Notes under the pieces: generated by a model | Seen by the model: the letters and a program-made list of their open reading frames with translations, nothing else | What the model was told of the DNA's origin: nothing | The model's database searches: none | In this document: positions 32,828 through 41,515 of the stretch, one piece after another | Layout of the letters: every line of letters starts with the position of its first letter | How positions within the stretch are numbered: position 1 is the first letter of the stretch | Source: DMER64 sp049652385 | GTDB lineage: Bacteria > Bacteroidota > Bacteroidia > Bacteroidales > UBA932 | DNA length: 64,000 nt | Assembly: GCA_049652385.1 (NCBI GenBank) | Contig: JBASDX010000001.1 | Span: forward strand, 62,001 to 126,000 | Reading direction: 5' to 3' | Program-made: the position numbers and the translations under genes

Positions 32828-32831
32828 TAAG

Positions 32832-33962
32832 ATGAAGTTTTCGGTTTTGCATAAAGATAAGGAGAGTAGGGCCCGGAAGGGGAAGTTGGAGACGGATCAC
32901 GGTACGGTAGATACACCTGTCTTTATGCCGGTGGGTACTTTGGCTACGGTGCGGGGAGTGCTACACAGAGATTTGACAGAAGATATCAAAGCGCAGATTA
33001 TTCTGGGGAATACGTACCATTTGTATTTGAGGCCGGGTGTAGATATTATACGGGAAGCCGGAGGTTTTCATAAATTCTGCAGCTGGGACAAACCGGTATT
33101 GACAGATAGCGGAGGATATCAGGTTTTTTCGTTGGCTTCTAAAAGAAAGTTGACAGAGGAGGGATATTTTTTCCAATCGCATATCGATGGCTCCAGGCAT
33201 TTCTTTTCTCCGGAGAAAGCGGTAGATATACAACGAGTTATAGGGGCCGATATCATCATGGCGTTGGATGAATGTACACCGGGTGATGCTACGTATAAAT
33301 ATGCTGATAGGTCACTGGCCTTGACACAACGATGGCTGAAAAGAGGGTGGGATCGATTCCGTAATACAGAAGGACTGTATGGATATAGCCAGGCATTTTT
33401 TCCTATAGTGCAAGGTTGTGTCTATGCCGATTTACGACGAAAAGCTGCTGAGCAGGTAGCGGCTTTGGGTGCGCAAGGTTATGCTATCGGAGGCCTTTCC
33501 GTGGGAGAACCTACGGAAGTCATGTACGAAATGATAGAAGAAGTAGAGCCTCTTTTGCCGGAAGATAAACCCAGATACTTGATGGGGGTTGGAACTCCGG
33601 CCAATATACTGGAAGCTATTGCCAGAGGGGTAGATATGTTCGATTGCGTGATGCCTACCAGGAATGGGCGGAACGGAATGCTTTTTACAGGAGATGGTAT
33701 TATAAATATCAAGAATAAAAAATGGGAGCGTGATTACAGCCCGATTGATCCCAGGGGGACGTCTTTTGTAGATACAACTTATACAAAAGCATATCTGCGG
33801 CATTTGTTTGCAGCAGGAGAAATGTTGGGGCCCATTATAGCCAGCTTGCACAACCTGGCGTTTTATTTGCAGTTGGTTAAAGAAGCCGCTATACATATTG
33901 AGCAAGGTGACTTTCTTCCATGGAAGAACAAGACAGTCAAAAAGCTGGAGCAGCGGATATGA
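32832..33962 (+). CDS. tgt: Queuine tRNA-ribosyltransferase
   Basis: 376 residues. It exchanges guanine 34 of GUN-anticodon tRNAs for the queuosine precursor. The TIM-barrel catalytic motifs are present: GNTYHLYLRPG, LTDSGGYQVFSL, the FPIVQGCVY loop, and GVDMFDCVMPTRNGRNGMLF with the nucleophilic Asp. The zinc-binding CxCxxC before the C-terminal His is replaced by IDPRGTSFVDTTY, so the usual zinc site is missing although GEMLGPIIASLHN is kept. I believe many Bacteroidota enzymes share this. Confidence 0.95.
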   Translation: MKFSVLHKDKESRARKGKLETDHGTVDTPVFMPVGTLATVRGVLHRDLTEDIKAQIILGNTYHLYLRPGVDIIREAGGFHKFCSWDKPVLTDSGGYQVFSLASKRKLTEEGYFFQSHIDGSRHFFSPEKAVDIQRVIGADIIMALDECTPGDATYKYADRSLALTQRWLKRGWDRFRNTEGLYGYSQAFFPIVQGCVYADLRRKAAEQVAALGAQGYAIGGLSVGEPTEVMYEMIEEVEPLLPEDKPRYLMGVGTPANILEAIARGVDMFDCVMPTRNGRNGMLFTGDGIINIKNKKWERDYSPIDPRGTSFVDTTYTKAYLRHLFAAGEMLGPIIASLHNLAFYLQLVKEAAIHIEQGDFLPWKNKTVKKLEQRI

Positions 33963-34047
33963 GGCGGTTTGGCAAATGAAGAGTGGTAAGTGAAGGCTAA
34001 AGGGAAAGCATAACAAGTGAATAGTGAAAGGCAGAGGCTAGAAAGGA

Positions 34048-35175
34048 ATGGAACACAGAAAATACGGCAGCATGATAGAAAAAAGACCATATACGTGGCG
34101 TATTACTACCCTGGACAGGTACATCATACGCAAATTCATGGGTACGTATTTCTTTGCTATTCTGATTATTATAGGGATTGTAATTATTTTTGACATCAGT
34201 GAGAAGATAGATGACTTTGTAGATAAAGAAGCTCCGCTGCGGGCGATTATCATGGACTATTACATGAATTTTATTCCCTATTTCATGAATATGTTTTCGC
34301 CGCTTTTTGTTTTTATTTCCGTCATCTTCTTTACTTCCAAATTAGCGGCCCATAGTGAAATCATAGCTATGCTCAGCGGTGGGATAAGTTTTAACAGGAT
34401 CATGTATCCGTATATTTTGTCGGCTTTGTTTATTGCCTTGTTGTCGCTGGGTTTAAACTGGTTTGTGATTCCGCCGGCTAACAAGGTGAGGCTGCGGTTT
34501 GAAGAGCAATACTTAAAAAAACGTACGGAATATAACAGGAACATCCATTACCAGGTAGAGCCTGATACGTATGTATATATGGAGTCTTACAATTCCTGGA
34601 ATAACACGGCTATACGGTTTACGCTGGAATCGTTCCGGGGAAATCAATTGATCTCGAAGCTTTCTGCAGAAACGGCACGCTGGGATTCTACCACGGGAAG
34701 GTGGCGGCTAAATGAATACCATTTACGTACTTTTTCGGATACGTCTAATACCATTACCTGGGGAAAACAATTGGATACTCTTATAGATATAACAGGAGCC
34801 GATTTGATTCGCAGAAAAGAGGCGGTTGAACAATTCAATTTAAAGGAATTGAACAGGTTTATTGATACTCTGCACATGCGAGGAGATGCTAACGTGAAAT
34901 TTGCCTTGATTCAGAAAAATTCGCGATTGGCCATTCCTTTTTCTTCGTTTATTCTAACTATAATGGGCGTGGCTCTATCTTCCAGAAAACGAAGGGGAGG
35001 TATTGGTTTGAATATTGGAATTGGTATTGCTTTAAGTTTTTCGTACATATTGTTTTTGCGGTTTTCCGAGATGTTCGTGCACGCAGATGTGATGTCTCCG
35101 GGCATTGCGTTATGGATTCCCAATATCTTATATGCCGGAATTGCTTTTGTGTTGTACCGATTGGCACCTAAATAA
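34048..35175 (+). CDS. LptF/LptG family permease
   Basis: A 375-residue inner-membrane protein of the YjgP/YjgQ family, part of the LPS export ABC complex. Transmembrane helices at about 32-52, 75-100 and 115-140, a periplasmic beta-jellyroll region (about 150-285) and three C-terminal helices from 295. The N-terminal LDRYIIRKFMGTYFFAI is typical. A second family member is encoded at 44045-45487. An ATG at 34072 is an alternative start. The 85-bp gap after tgt holds no recognisable signal apart from a GTGGTAAGTGAAG that faintly recalls the REP arm. Confidence 0.92.
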   Translation: MEHRKYGSMIEKRPYTWRITTLDRYIIRKFMGTYFFAILIIIGIVIIFDISEKIDDFVDKEAPLRAIIMDYYMNFIPYFMNMFSPLFVFISVIFFTSKLAAHSEIIAMLSGGISFNRIMYPYILSALFIALLSLGLNWFVIPPANKVRLRFEEQYLKKRTEYNRNIHYQVEPDTYVYMESYNSWNNTAIRFTLESFRGNQLISKLSAETARWDSTTGRWRLNEYHLRTFSDTSNTITWGKQLDTLIDITGADLIRRKEAVEQFNLKELNRFIDTLHMRGDANVKFALIQKNSRLAIPFSSFILTIMGVALSSRKRRGGIGLNIGIGIALSFSYILFLRFSEMFVHADVMSPGIALWIPNILYAGIAFVLYRLAPK

Positions 35176-35183
35176 TTTTTCCT

Positions 35184-36149
35184 ATGGACAGCCCTTTTCT
35201 TCTTCTTCTTTTTATACTTGCCGGATTTGCTCTGCTGACAGGTGGGGCTCATATCCTTGTCAATGGGTCAACGGGGCTGGCTGCCAGGTTGAAGGTGCCT
35301 GATCTTGTTATAGGATTGACCATAGTGGCTTTCGGTACTTCGGCTCCTGAATTGCTGGTCAACGTGGTGGCTGCTATAAAAGGAAACAGCCAGATTGCCA
35401 TTACCAATGTACTGGGCAGCAATTCCATCAACACATTTGTGATTTTAGGGCTGTCGGCTTTGTTCTTTAAGTTATCTGCGCAGCGTTCTACCGTACGTGT
35501 TGAAATACCCATGAGCTTGTTTGCGGCCATAGCCGTATTGATTCTCGGAACGGTACCTCTTTTTGACAAAGCACATGAAATTTCAAGAACGGATGGGATG
35601 TTGCTGCTCTTATTTTTTATGGGTTTCATTGCTTATACCATAAAATTGGCTGGACAAGGAGAATCATTCCTTCCCGATGCCGATTATAAGCCAATGACAT
35701 ATGGTAAATCTATATCTATGATTGTGCTGGGTTTGGTGGCTCTTATAGCGGGAGCTGAGTTTGTGGTCAGAAGTGCTGTCAAACTGGCGACAGCCTGGGG
35801 TGTAGCCGAGTCAGTCATTGGAGTTACCATAGTGGCATTTGGGACATCTCTTCCTGAATTGGCCACTTCTATTGTGGCGGCTTCTAAAAAGAACTTTGAC
35901 ATAGCCATTGGAAACGTCGTCGGCTCCAATATATTCAATATCTTTTTTATTCTTGGAATGAGTGCTGTTATCCGTCCTTTGCCTTCTTATCCAAACCTTA
36001 CGGCCGATGCTTTTATGGCTGCTTTGGGAAGTATATTGATACTGCTCTTTTTGGCAGCGGGCAAGAAGAAAACGTTAAACCGCGTGCACGGAATCATGCT
36101 GCTGTTCATCTATGCCGTATATCTGGCATGGATTATAGGTACACTCTGA
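35184..36149 (+). CDS. Calcium/sodium antiporter (CaCA family)
   Basis: 321 residues with about ten transmembrane helices in two homologous halves. Each half carries the alpha-repeat signature: GLTIVAFGTSAPELLVN (about 47-63) and GVTIVAFGTSLPELATS (about 211-227). Exchanges cations such as Ca2+ for Na+ or H+. 8 bp downstream of lptG; its stop is one base from the end of the convergent NupC gene. Confidence 0.93.
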   Translation: MDSPFLLLLFILAGFALLTGGAHILVNGSTGLAARLKVPDLVIGLTIVAFGTSAPELLVNVVAAIKGNSQIAITNVLGSNSINTFVILGLSALFFKLSAQRSTVRVEIPMSLFAAIAVLILGTVPLFDKAHEISRTDGMLLLLFFMGFIAYTIKLAGQGESFLPDADYKPMTYGKSISMIVLGLVALIAGAEFVVRSAVKLATAWGVAESVIGVTIVAFGTSLPELATSIVAASKKNFDIAIGNVVGSNIFNIFFILGMSAVIRPLPSYPNLTADAFMAALGSILILLFLAAGKKKTLNRVHGIMLLFIYAVYLAWIIGTL

Positions 36150-36150
36150 T

Positions 36151-37761
36151 TTACAGGAACATGCCAATCATAGAGGCAGAAAGCAATCCAGCCAGGGTAG
36201 CGCCCAGCAAAGCTCTGAATCCAAATTGGGCCAATAAGGGTCGCTGGTTAGGAGCTATGCCTCCGATACCTCCTATCTGGATGCCTACGGAGGCAAAATT
36301 GGCAAATCCGCAAAGTACGTAGGTAGCAATAATGATCGATTTGGTACTAATAAAAGCCCCTGTTTGAATCATGCCGGCCAGGCTGCTGTATCCTACGAAT
36401 TCTGTCATGATCAGTTTTTCACCCAGCAGGCGACCTACAAGAGCCAGGTCTTGTCCCGTAACTCCCGTGAGCCAAATGACGGGAGCAAACAAATAGGAAA
36501 GAATACATTCCAGTGAGAGGCTTGTGTACATGCCGTTTGTCCAGTTGGCTATGAGGTTGTTGATATGCGTCCATTGTCCAATTTTTCCGAAAATGTAATT
36601 GGCGCCGGCAATGAGGGAATAGAATACCAGCAGCATGGCCGCTACGTTGGCTGCCAGTTTTAATCCTTCAATGGTTCCGTTGGCTATGGAGTCCAGGGTA
36701 CTTTTTCCTATTTTCTCTTTAGTTACTTCTACTTTGTTATCGATTTCTTCTGTCTGAGGAACCAGGATTTTGGCCATGGCAATAGCTCCCGGAGCGGCCA
36801 TTACAGAAGCTGAAAGCAAATGTTTGGCAAAAGCTACGCTCAACTGTGGGTCTCCTCCTCCCAGCATACCTATATAGGCTGCCAGCACACCACCGGCCAT
36901 GGTACTCATACCGGCTGTCATAACCAGCATGATTTCTGATTTGGTCATGGTGGGTACGTAGGCTTTTACCAATAGCGGAGCTTCTGTTTGTCCCAAGAAG
37001 ATATTGCCGGCTGTGGAAAGGCTTTCTGCACCGGACAGGTTCATTAATTTGGTAAAAATCCAGGCCATGACCCAGACTACCTTTTGAATAATCCCCCAGT
37101 AAAACAACAGCGATGTAAGGGCAGAGAAGAATATGATGGTAGGAAGGATCTGAAAGGCAAATACGTATCCGAATTTTTCCATATCCATAAGGGAACCGAA
37201 CAGGAACTCGGAACCGGCTTTTGTCCAGTCCAGAACTTTTACAAAGGCTTTTCCAAAAATTTCAAAAACTGTCTGTACGGCCGGCACCGACAAAATGCCG
37301 ATGGCAATGAGCATTTGCAAAACCAGGGCTATACCTACTGTTTTCCAGTTGATTTGTTTTCTGTTGGTGCTGAACAGGAAGGCTATCAGTAAAATGGATA
37401 CCAGCCCCAACAGTCCGCGCAGGATGGAGCGGAAACTGAACACAAATTGCCGGCTCTGCAAGATGCTTTTGTAGGGATGTTCTGCCGGAGTCAATTGGGG
37501 GATGGCTGAACTTTCCTGGTCGGTATCTGTCAAGGAAACTGCGTCAGGGCTTTTCAGCAAGGCCGAGGTGTCAGCTGCCGCTTCCTGCTGAGCCACGGGG
37601 TCAATTACGGGTTTTTGCTGTGGCGTTGAGGGGTCGGCTGCGGTTTCCTGCTGCCGGGCCGAGGTGATAGCAGAAGGAGTATCCCGGAGAGAGGCAGAAG
37701 TTGCGGCCAGTGAGGCAGGGATGAATACTGCTAGGAGCAGCAACAAAGATATTTTTTTCAC
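36151..37761 (-). CDS. Concentrative nucleoside transporter (NupC/CNT family)
   Basis: A 536-residue membrane transporter. The CNT core spans about 120-536, with FLGQTEAPLLVKAYVP (nucleoside site), GMSTMAGGVLAAYIGML, EGLKLAANVAAMLL and CGFANFASVGIQIGGIGGIA. It imports nucleosides with H+ or Na+. It is preceded by a signal-like helix (VKKISLLLLLAVFIPASLAA) and a Gln/Ala/Asp/Ser/Pro-rich linker of about 75 residues with imperfect QQE(T/A)AAD repeats, not found in classic NupC. A GTG at 37761 fits the signal peptide; no ATG lies nearby, and the more upstream frame runs into the divergent gene. Confidence 0.88.
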   Translation of the reverse strand: MKKISLLLLLAVFIPASLAATSASLRDTPSAITSARQQETAADPSTPQQKPVIDPVAQQEAAADTSALLKSPDAVSLTDTDQESSAIPQLTPAEHPYKSILQSRQFVFSFRSILRGLLGLVSILLIAFLFSTNRKQINWKTVGIALVLQMLIAIGILSVPAVQTVFEIFGKAFVKVLDWTKAGSEFLFGSLMDMEKFGYVFAFQILPTIIFFSALTSLLFYWGIIQKVVWVMAWIFTKLMNLSGAESLSTAGNIFLGQTEAPLLVKAYVPTMTKSEIMLVMTAGMSTMAGGVLAAYIGMLGGGDPQLSVAFAKHLLSASVMAAPGAIAMAKILVPQTEEIDNKVEVTKEKIGKSTLDSIANGTIEGLKLAANVAAMLLVFYSLIAGANYIFGKIGQWTHINNLIANWTNGMYTSLSLECILSYLFAPVIWLTGVTGQDLALVGRLLGEKLIMTEFVGYSSLAGMIQTGAFISTKSIIIATYVLCGFANFASVGIQIGGIGGIAPNQRPLLAQFGFRALLGATLAGLLSASMIGMFL

Positions 37762-37788
37762 AAAAGTTGATTTTAGATATTTTCCGGA

Positions 37789-37796
37789 CAAAGATA
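37789..37796 (-). promoter_or_regulatory. -7 element for the NupC-type gene
   Basis: TATCTTTG on the minus strand, 27 nt before the GTG at 37761, supporting that start. Confidence 0.5.
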
Positions 37797-37806
37797 AACA
37801 AAATGC

Positions 37807-37814
37807 TAACTTTG
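37807..37814 (+). promoter_or_regulatory. -7 element for the GSCFA gene
   Basis: TAACTTTG, 5 nt before the ATG at 37820; predicts a nearly leaderless transcript. Divergent from the element at 37789-37796. Confidence 0.5.
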
Positions 37815-37819
37815 TGTCT

Positions 37820-38755
37820 ATGGAATGGCAAACAAAAGTGGAGGTGCAATTACCGGTAGAGCGATTTACGTATGCTACTAAATTTTTGTTTTTAGGTTCT
37901 TGTTTTGCCGAAGAATTGGCGGCCAAAATGCGTGCTTTGCATTTTTTGACAGCTCCCGATGCGTTTGGACCTTTATTCAATCCGGCATCCATAGCCTCTG
38001 CTTTGGAGCGTTTGGAGGGAAAGGTGCTTTTTGAGGTTTCTGATGTTGTGGAGTTTCCATACGGGGCGTACGGTTCCTACAACCATCACACGTCTTTTTC
38101 CAGGGAAAGCCCGCAAGCGTTTTTACAACACGCAAATGATTGTCTGCAGAAGGCTGCCCGGTATTTTACAGACGCTCATGTGATAATCCTCACATTGGGG
38201 ACGGCTTGGGTATATAAGCATGATGGAAAAGTAGTTGCCAATTGCCATAAAGTACCGATGCGGCATTTTGAACGGATATTTATGGACCCGCAAGATATTG
38301 TGGACAAATTGCAACCGCTCATCCAAAGACATAAGGATAAAAAATGGGTGTTGACTGTAAGCCCTATACGACATTGGGCAGATGGAGCGCACGGCAACCA
38401 GCTGAGCAAAGCGTCTTTGTTGCTGGCTGTAAAACATTTGCAGAAAACAGGAGAACATGTTCTCTATTTCCCTTCTTATGAGATAGTTATGGACCAGTTG
38501 CGGGATTATCGGTTTTATGCATCCGATCGTTTTCACCTGACGCAAGAGGCTGTAGACTATATCATTCAACGATTTTTTGAAGCCGTCGTAGATAATAAAA
38601 CCATGCAATTGTTAAAAAGAGTCGAAAAATTGAACAAATCTCTTAACCATCAACCTTTTTTCCCCGATACGCAGGTACATGAAAATTTTCTGAAAAAACT
38701 TGATAAACAAAGGGATGAATTGATGGAAACTATTGCAAATACAAGAAATTTGTAA
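37820..38755 (+). CDS. GSCFA domain protein
   Basis: A 311-residue cytoplasmic protein named for the motif GSCFA (26-30, in LFLGSCFAEELA). Further family blocks: ILTLGTAWVYKHDGK, LTVSPIRHWADGA and ASDRFHLTQEA. The pattern resembles SGNH-type hydrolases (Gly-Ser near the start, Asp-x-x-His near the end), but no substrate is known. The ATG at 37820 fits both the promoter and the family start; the open frame upstream lies within the NupC gene. Confidence 0.9.
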   Translation: MEWQTKVEVQLPVERFTYATKFLFLGSCFAEELAAKMRALHFLTAPDAFGPLFNPASIASALERLEGKVLFEVSDVVEFPYGAYGSYNHHTSFSRESPQAFLQHANDCLQKAARYFTDAHVIILTLGTAWVYKHDGKVVANCHKVPMRHFERIFMDPQDIVDKLQPLIQRHKDKKWVLTVSPIRHWADGAHGNQLSKASLLLAVKHLQKTGEHVLYFPSYEIVMDQLRDYRFYASDRFHLTQEAVDYIIQRFFEAVVDNKTMQLLKRVEKLNKSLNHQPFFPDTQVHENFLKKLDKQRDELMETIANTRNL

Positions 38756-38763
38756 TAGATTTG
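38756..38763 (+). promoter_or_regulatory. -7 element for the HU gene
   Basis: TAGATTTG, 44 nt before the HU ATG, with ATTG (38732-38735) 20 nt upstream as a partial -33 element. Confidence 0.5.
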
Positions 38764-38807
38764 TGCTGTTGCCTTAGAATACAATATTTAACCTAATTAT
38801 TATTACT

Positions 38808-39065
38808 ATGAACAAAGCAGATCTTATTGCCGCTATGGCTGCTGAATCCGGCCTGTCAAAAGTGGATGCAAAAAAAGCATTAGACGCGTTTCTGACTGCA
38901 ACTACAGAAGCTTTAAAAAACGGTGAAAGAGTCACACTGGTTGGGTTTGGCTCATTTGTTGTAGGTGAAAGGGGAGCAAGAATGGGAAGAAATCCTCGTA
39001 CCGGCGACACGATTAAAATCAAGGCAAAGAAAGTTGTAAAATTCAGACCAAGTATTGAATTGTAA
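38808..39065 (+). CDS. HU-family DNA-binding protein
   Basis: An 85-residue histone-like protein. MNKADLIAAMAAESGLSK start, the hinge GFGSFVVGERGARMGRNPRT and the DNA-binding arm end IKAKKVVKFRP are canonical. It bends and compacts DNA. Monocistronic by its own promoter and terminator. Confidence 0.96.
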   Translation: MNKADLIAAMAAESGLSKVDAKKALDAFLTATTEALKNGERVTLVGFGSFVVGERGARMGRNPRTGDTIKIKAKKVVKFRPSIEL

Positions 39066-39106
39066 TCAACGGTATTGTAACGGCCTGGACTTAATCAGAC
39101 GCAGAT

Positions 39107-39133
39107 AAGGAGGACGAAAACGTTCTCCTTTTT
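39107..39133 (+). terminator. Intrinsic terminator after HU
   Basis: AAGGAGGACG (39107-39116), AAAA loop, CGTTCTCCTT (39121-39130) with one G-T pair, then TTT. 17 bp before the TonB receptor start. Confidence 0.75.
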
Positions 39134-39149
39134 ATGTATTTAACAATAA

Positions 39150-41513
39150 ATGAAGCGAATCTGCACCTTTTTGCTTAACAGTGTTATCCTCCTTTGGGGA
39201 CTGGCCGTCTTAACAAGTGCAAACATCTATGCCCGCGACGGGTTTCGACTTACGGGAAAAGTAGTAGATGTTGCAACGGGAGAAGGGCTTCAGGGAGCTT
39301 TGGTTAAAGTTGTCAATGGTGAAGGATTCTGGACATTGACAGACGCTAAAGGCGGTTTTTCTTTTCTCTTGCCGCCCGGAGATTTCCGGCTGGAAGTTTC
39401 TTATATCGGCTATAAAACAGAACAACAAAATACACTCCTGAATGCAGACAAAGACCTACTGTTTTGTTTAACGCCTTTGTCTTATCATTTGCAGGACATT
39501 ACTGTTTTTGCCGAAAGCCCGGCACAACGGCTCAGAAAAGCCGAAATGAGTATAGAACGGGTAGATGCTGAGGTTGTCCAGCGGGTGCCGGCTCTGTTTG
39601 GTGAAACGGATTTATTGAAAGTCGTGCAGATGCTCCCCGGAGTGCAGTCAGCTTCTGAGGGAAGCAGCGGTTTTATAGTACGTGGAGGAAGCCCGGACCA
39701 AAATCTGATACTTTTTGATAATGCGCCTTTGTATAATGTCTCCCATATGCTGGGATTCTTTTCCATTTTCAATACCGATGCCGTAAAAACCATGACATTG
39801 TATAAAGGCGATATGCCTGCCCGTTACGGAGGGAGGCTGTCTTCTTTATTGGATGTGATTCCGGCAGACGGACAAACACGTTTTTCAATGAATGGAGGCC
39901 TTGGACTTATATCCAGCAAACTGGCTTTAAGTGGCCGGATAGGCAGCGATAACTTTACATACCTTGTGGCAGGGCGCAGAACGTATGCAGACGTATTTCT
40001 TCCCTTGGCCAAAAATGAGATTATAAAAAACACGGTCTTACATTTTTATGATTTGAACGGACGTGTGCGCTGGCGGATAAATAATAAGAACACAATAAAT
40101 TTGTCTTTGTATAACGGCATGGACAAGTTTAAGATGTCTGACATGGGTTTGCAGTTTGGCAATTTGGCGGCTACCTTAAACTGGAACCGATTCTTTTCCG
40201 ACTCTTTTTATCTGAAGGCTTTTACGACATATACGCAGTACAATTACGATTTTCGGGGCAAGACGCACGAAATGTCTATGGAATGGGTATCGCGGGTACA
40301 AGATCTGGGCTTGCGACTGGATTTCTCTTTCATTCCGGCACCGGAACATGTGATTGAATTTGGATATACTAGCAATTTCCAATGGTTTCAACCGGGAAAG
40401 GTGCTGGGGAAAAGTGAATTGGACAAGGGACCTTCCATAGAGCAAGATATTACCCTGTCCCACCGGCAAGGTTATGTGAACGTATTGTATTTTTCCAATG
40501 AACACAAATTCCCGAATTTGCGCTTAGAAGTGCGGTACGGATTGCGGCTGACACGTTTTGACAATGTGGGCCCTACTACCCTGTATAGAGTAGATGACAA
40601 TTACAATTTGATACACGAAGAAGGAGAGGTTATACCGCAAGGCGTATTTTACCACCATACGTACGGTTGGGAACCGAGGGCGGGCATTTCTTTTCTGGCT
40701 TTGCCCAACCTCTCAGTGAAAGCATCGTATTCCAGAACGAGTCAGTATGTGCATTTGCTTTCTTTTTCTTCTGCCGGATCGCCTTTGGAAATATGGATTC
40801 CGTCGGGTCCGTCCATTGCTCCGCAGACATCGCATCAGGTGTCAGCCGGTGTTTTTGCGACTTTTTTTGACAGCCGTTATGAAGTATCTGCAGAAGCGTT
40901 TTATAAGAATCTGGACAATGTACTTGACTTCAAAGAACATCCCAATTTGCTGCTGTATGACAAAATAGAAACGGAGCTGCGTTTTGGAAAAGGGAAAGGC
41001 TACGGTCTGGAGTTTCTGATAAAGAAAAACGAAGGAAAATACAACGGCTGGGTCAGTTATACCTGGTCAAGATCTTTCAGAACCATACCGGGAGTAAATG
41101 AAGGAAAAACATACAGGGCTCCTACAGACAGACCGCATAACATAAATGTTGTGCTGTTTTACGATATTACAAAACGTCTGCAGGTTTCTGTCAATTGGAT
41201 TTATGCTACGGGTCAGCCCCTTACTTTGCCGGAAGGGAGGTATTGGTTTTTTAATGAACTGGTACCGGTCTATACAGAAAGAAACGCATACAGGATGCCT
41301 GACTACCACAGGATGGATGCCGCTGTGACTTTCCGGCTGGACAAGCCCGGGAAACGCCTGAAGCATGCCATACATGTATCTGTGTATAACTTATACGGAA
41401 GAAAGAATTCCTGGGCCGTCAATTACAGGATGCGGCCAACGGGAGAACAGTATCTGGAAATGACGTATCTTTTTAGTGTAGTTCCGTCTGTTTCATGGAA
41501 TTTTAGTTTTTGA
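39150..41513 (+). CDS. TonB-dependent receptor with carboxypeptidase-regulatory-like domain
   Basis: A 787-residue outer-membrane transporter. Signal peptide about 1-28; CarboxypepD_reg-like domain about 33-110 (GKVVDVATGEGLQGALVKVV); plug about 120-240 (LLKVVQMLPGVQSASEGSSG, FIVRGGSPDQNLILFDNAP); then a 22-strand-type barrel ending in the outer-membrane signal PSVSWNFSF. The substrate is unknown. The stop lies 2 bp before the DUF4249 ATG, so the pair should act together. Confidence 0.93.
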   Translation: MKRICTFLLNSVILLWGLAVLTSANIYARDGFRLTGKVVDVATGEGLQGALVKVVNGEGFWTLTDAKGGFSFLLPPGDFRLEVSYIGYKTEQQNTLLNADKDLLFCLTPLSYHLQDITVFAESPAQRLRKAEMSIERVDAEVVQRVPALFGETDLLKVVQMLPGVQSASEGSSGFIVRGGSPDQNLILFDNAPLYNVSHMLGFFSIFNTDAVKTMTLYKGDMPARYGGRLSSLLDVIPADGQTRFSMNGGLGLISSKLALSGRIGSDNFTYLVAGRRTYADVFLPLAKNEIIKNTVLHFYDLNGRVRWRINNKNTINLSLYNGMDKFKMSDMGLQFGNLAATLNWNRFFSDSFYLKAFTTYTQYNYDFRGKTHEMSMEWVSRVQDLGLRLDFSFIPAPEHVIEFGYTSNFQWFQPGKVLGKSELDKGPSIEQDITLSHRQGYVNVLYFSNEHKFPNLRLEVRYGLRLTRFDNVGPTTLYRVDDNYNLIHEEGEVIPQGVFYHHTYGWEPRAGISFLALPNLSVKASYSRTSQYVHLLSFSSAGSPLEIWIPSGPSIAPQTSHQVSAGVFATFFDSRYEVSAEAFYKNLDNVLDFKEHPNLLLYDKIETELRFGKGKGYGLEFLIKKNEGKYNGWVSYTWSRSFRTIPGVNEGKTYRAPTDRPHNINVVLFYDITKRLQVSVNWIYATGQPLTLPEGRYWFFNELVPVYTERNAYRMPDYHRMDAAVTFRLDKPGKRLKHAIHVSVYNLYGRKNSWAVNYRMRPTGEQYLEMTYLFSVVPSVSWNFSF

Positions 41514-41515
41514 AT

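Larger units (their letters stand above)
32307..32831. repeat. REP-like repeat array next to the RAYT gene
   Basis: The 525-bp gap between the transposase and tgt is built from inverted arms CTTACCACC and GGTGGTAAG. Arms in one direction start at 32462, 32589 and 32716 (spacing 127 and 127); opposite arms start at 32382, 32509 and 32636, each followed by TAG so that GTAG is formed, with a degenerate copy at 32417. The unit 32462-32588 is repeated at 32589-32715 at roughly 85-90 percent identity by eye, followed by a 14-bp start of a third. The 127-bp period is not a multiple of three, so frames across it are not protein. No terminal repeats of an ordinary IS are seen. Confidence 0.85.

Noticed and set aside
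32463..32916. Open frames on the minus strand through the repeat array, giving repetitive peptides with CRGGK and KKSYLPP segments
   Set aside because: The repeat period of 127 bp is not divisible by three, so the frame shifts between units; no start signal or family resemblance.
33986..33998. GTGGTAAGTGAAG in the tgt/lptG gap as a further REP copy
   Set aside because: Lacks GTAG and the opposite arm; too short to call.
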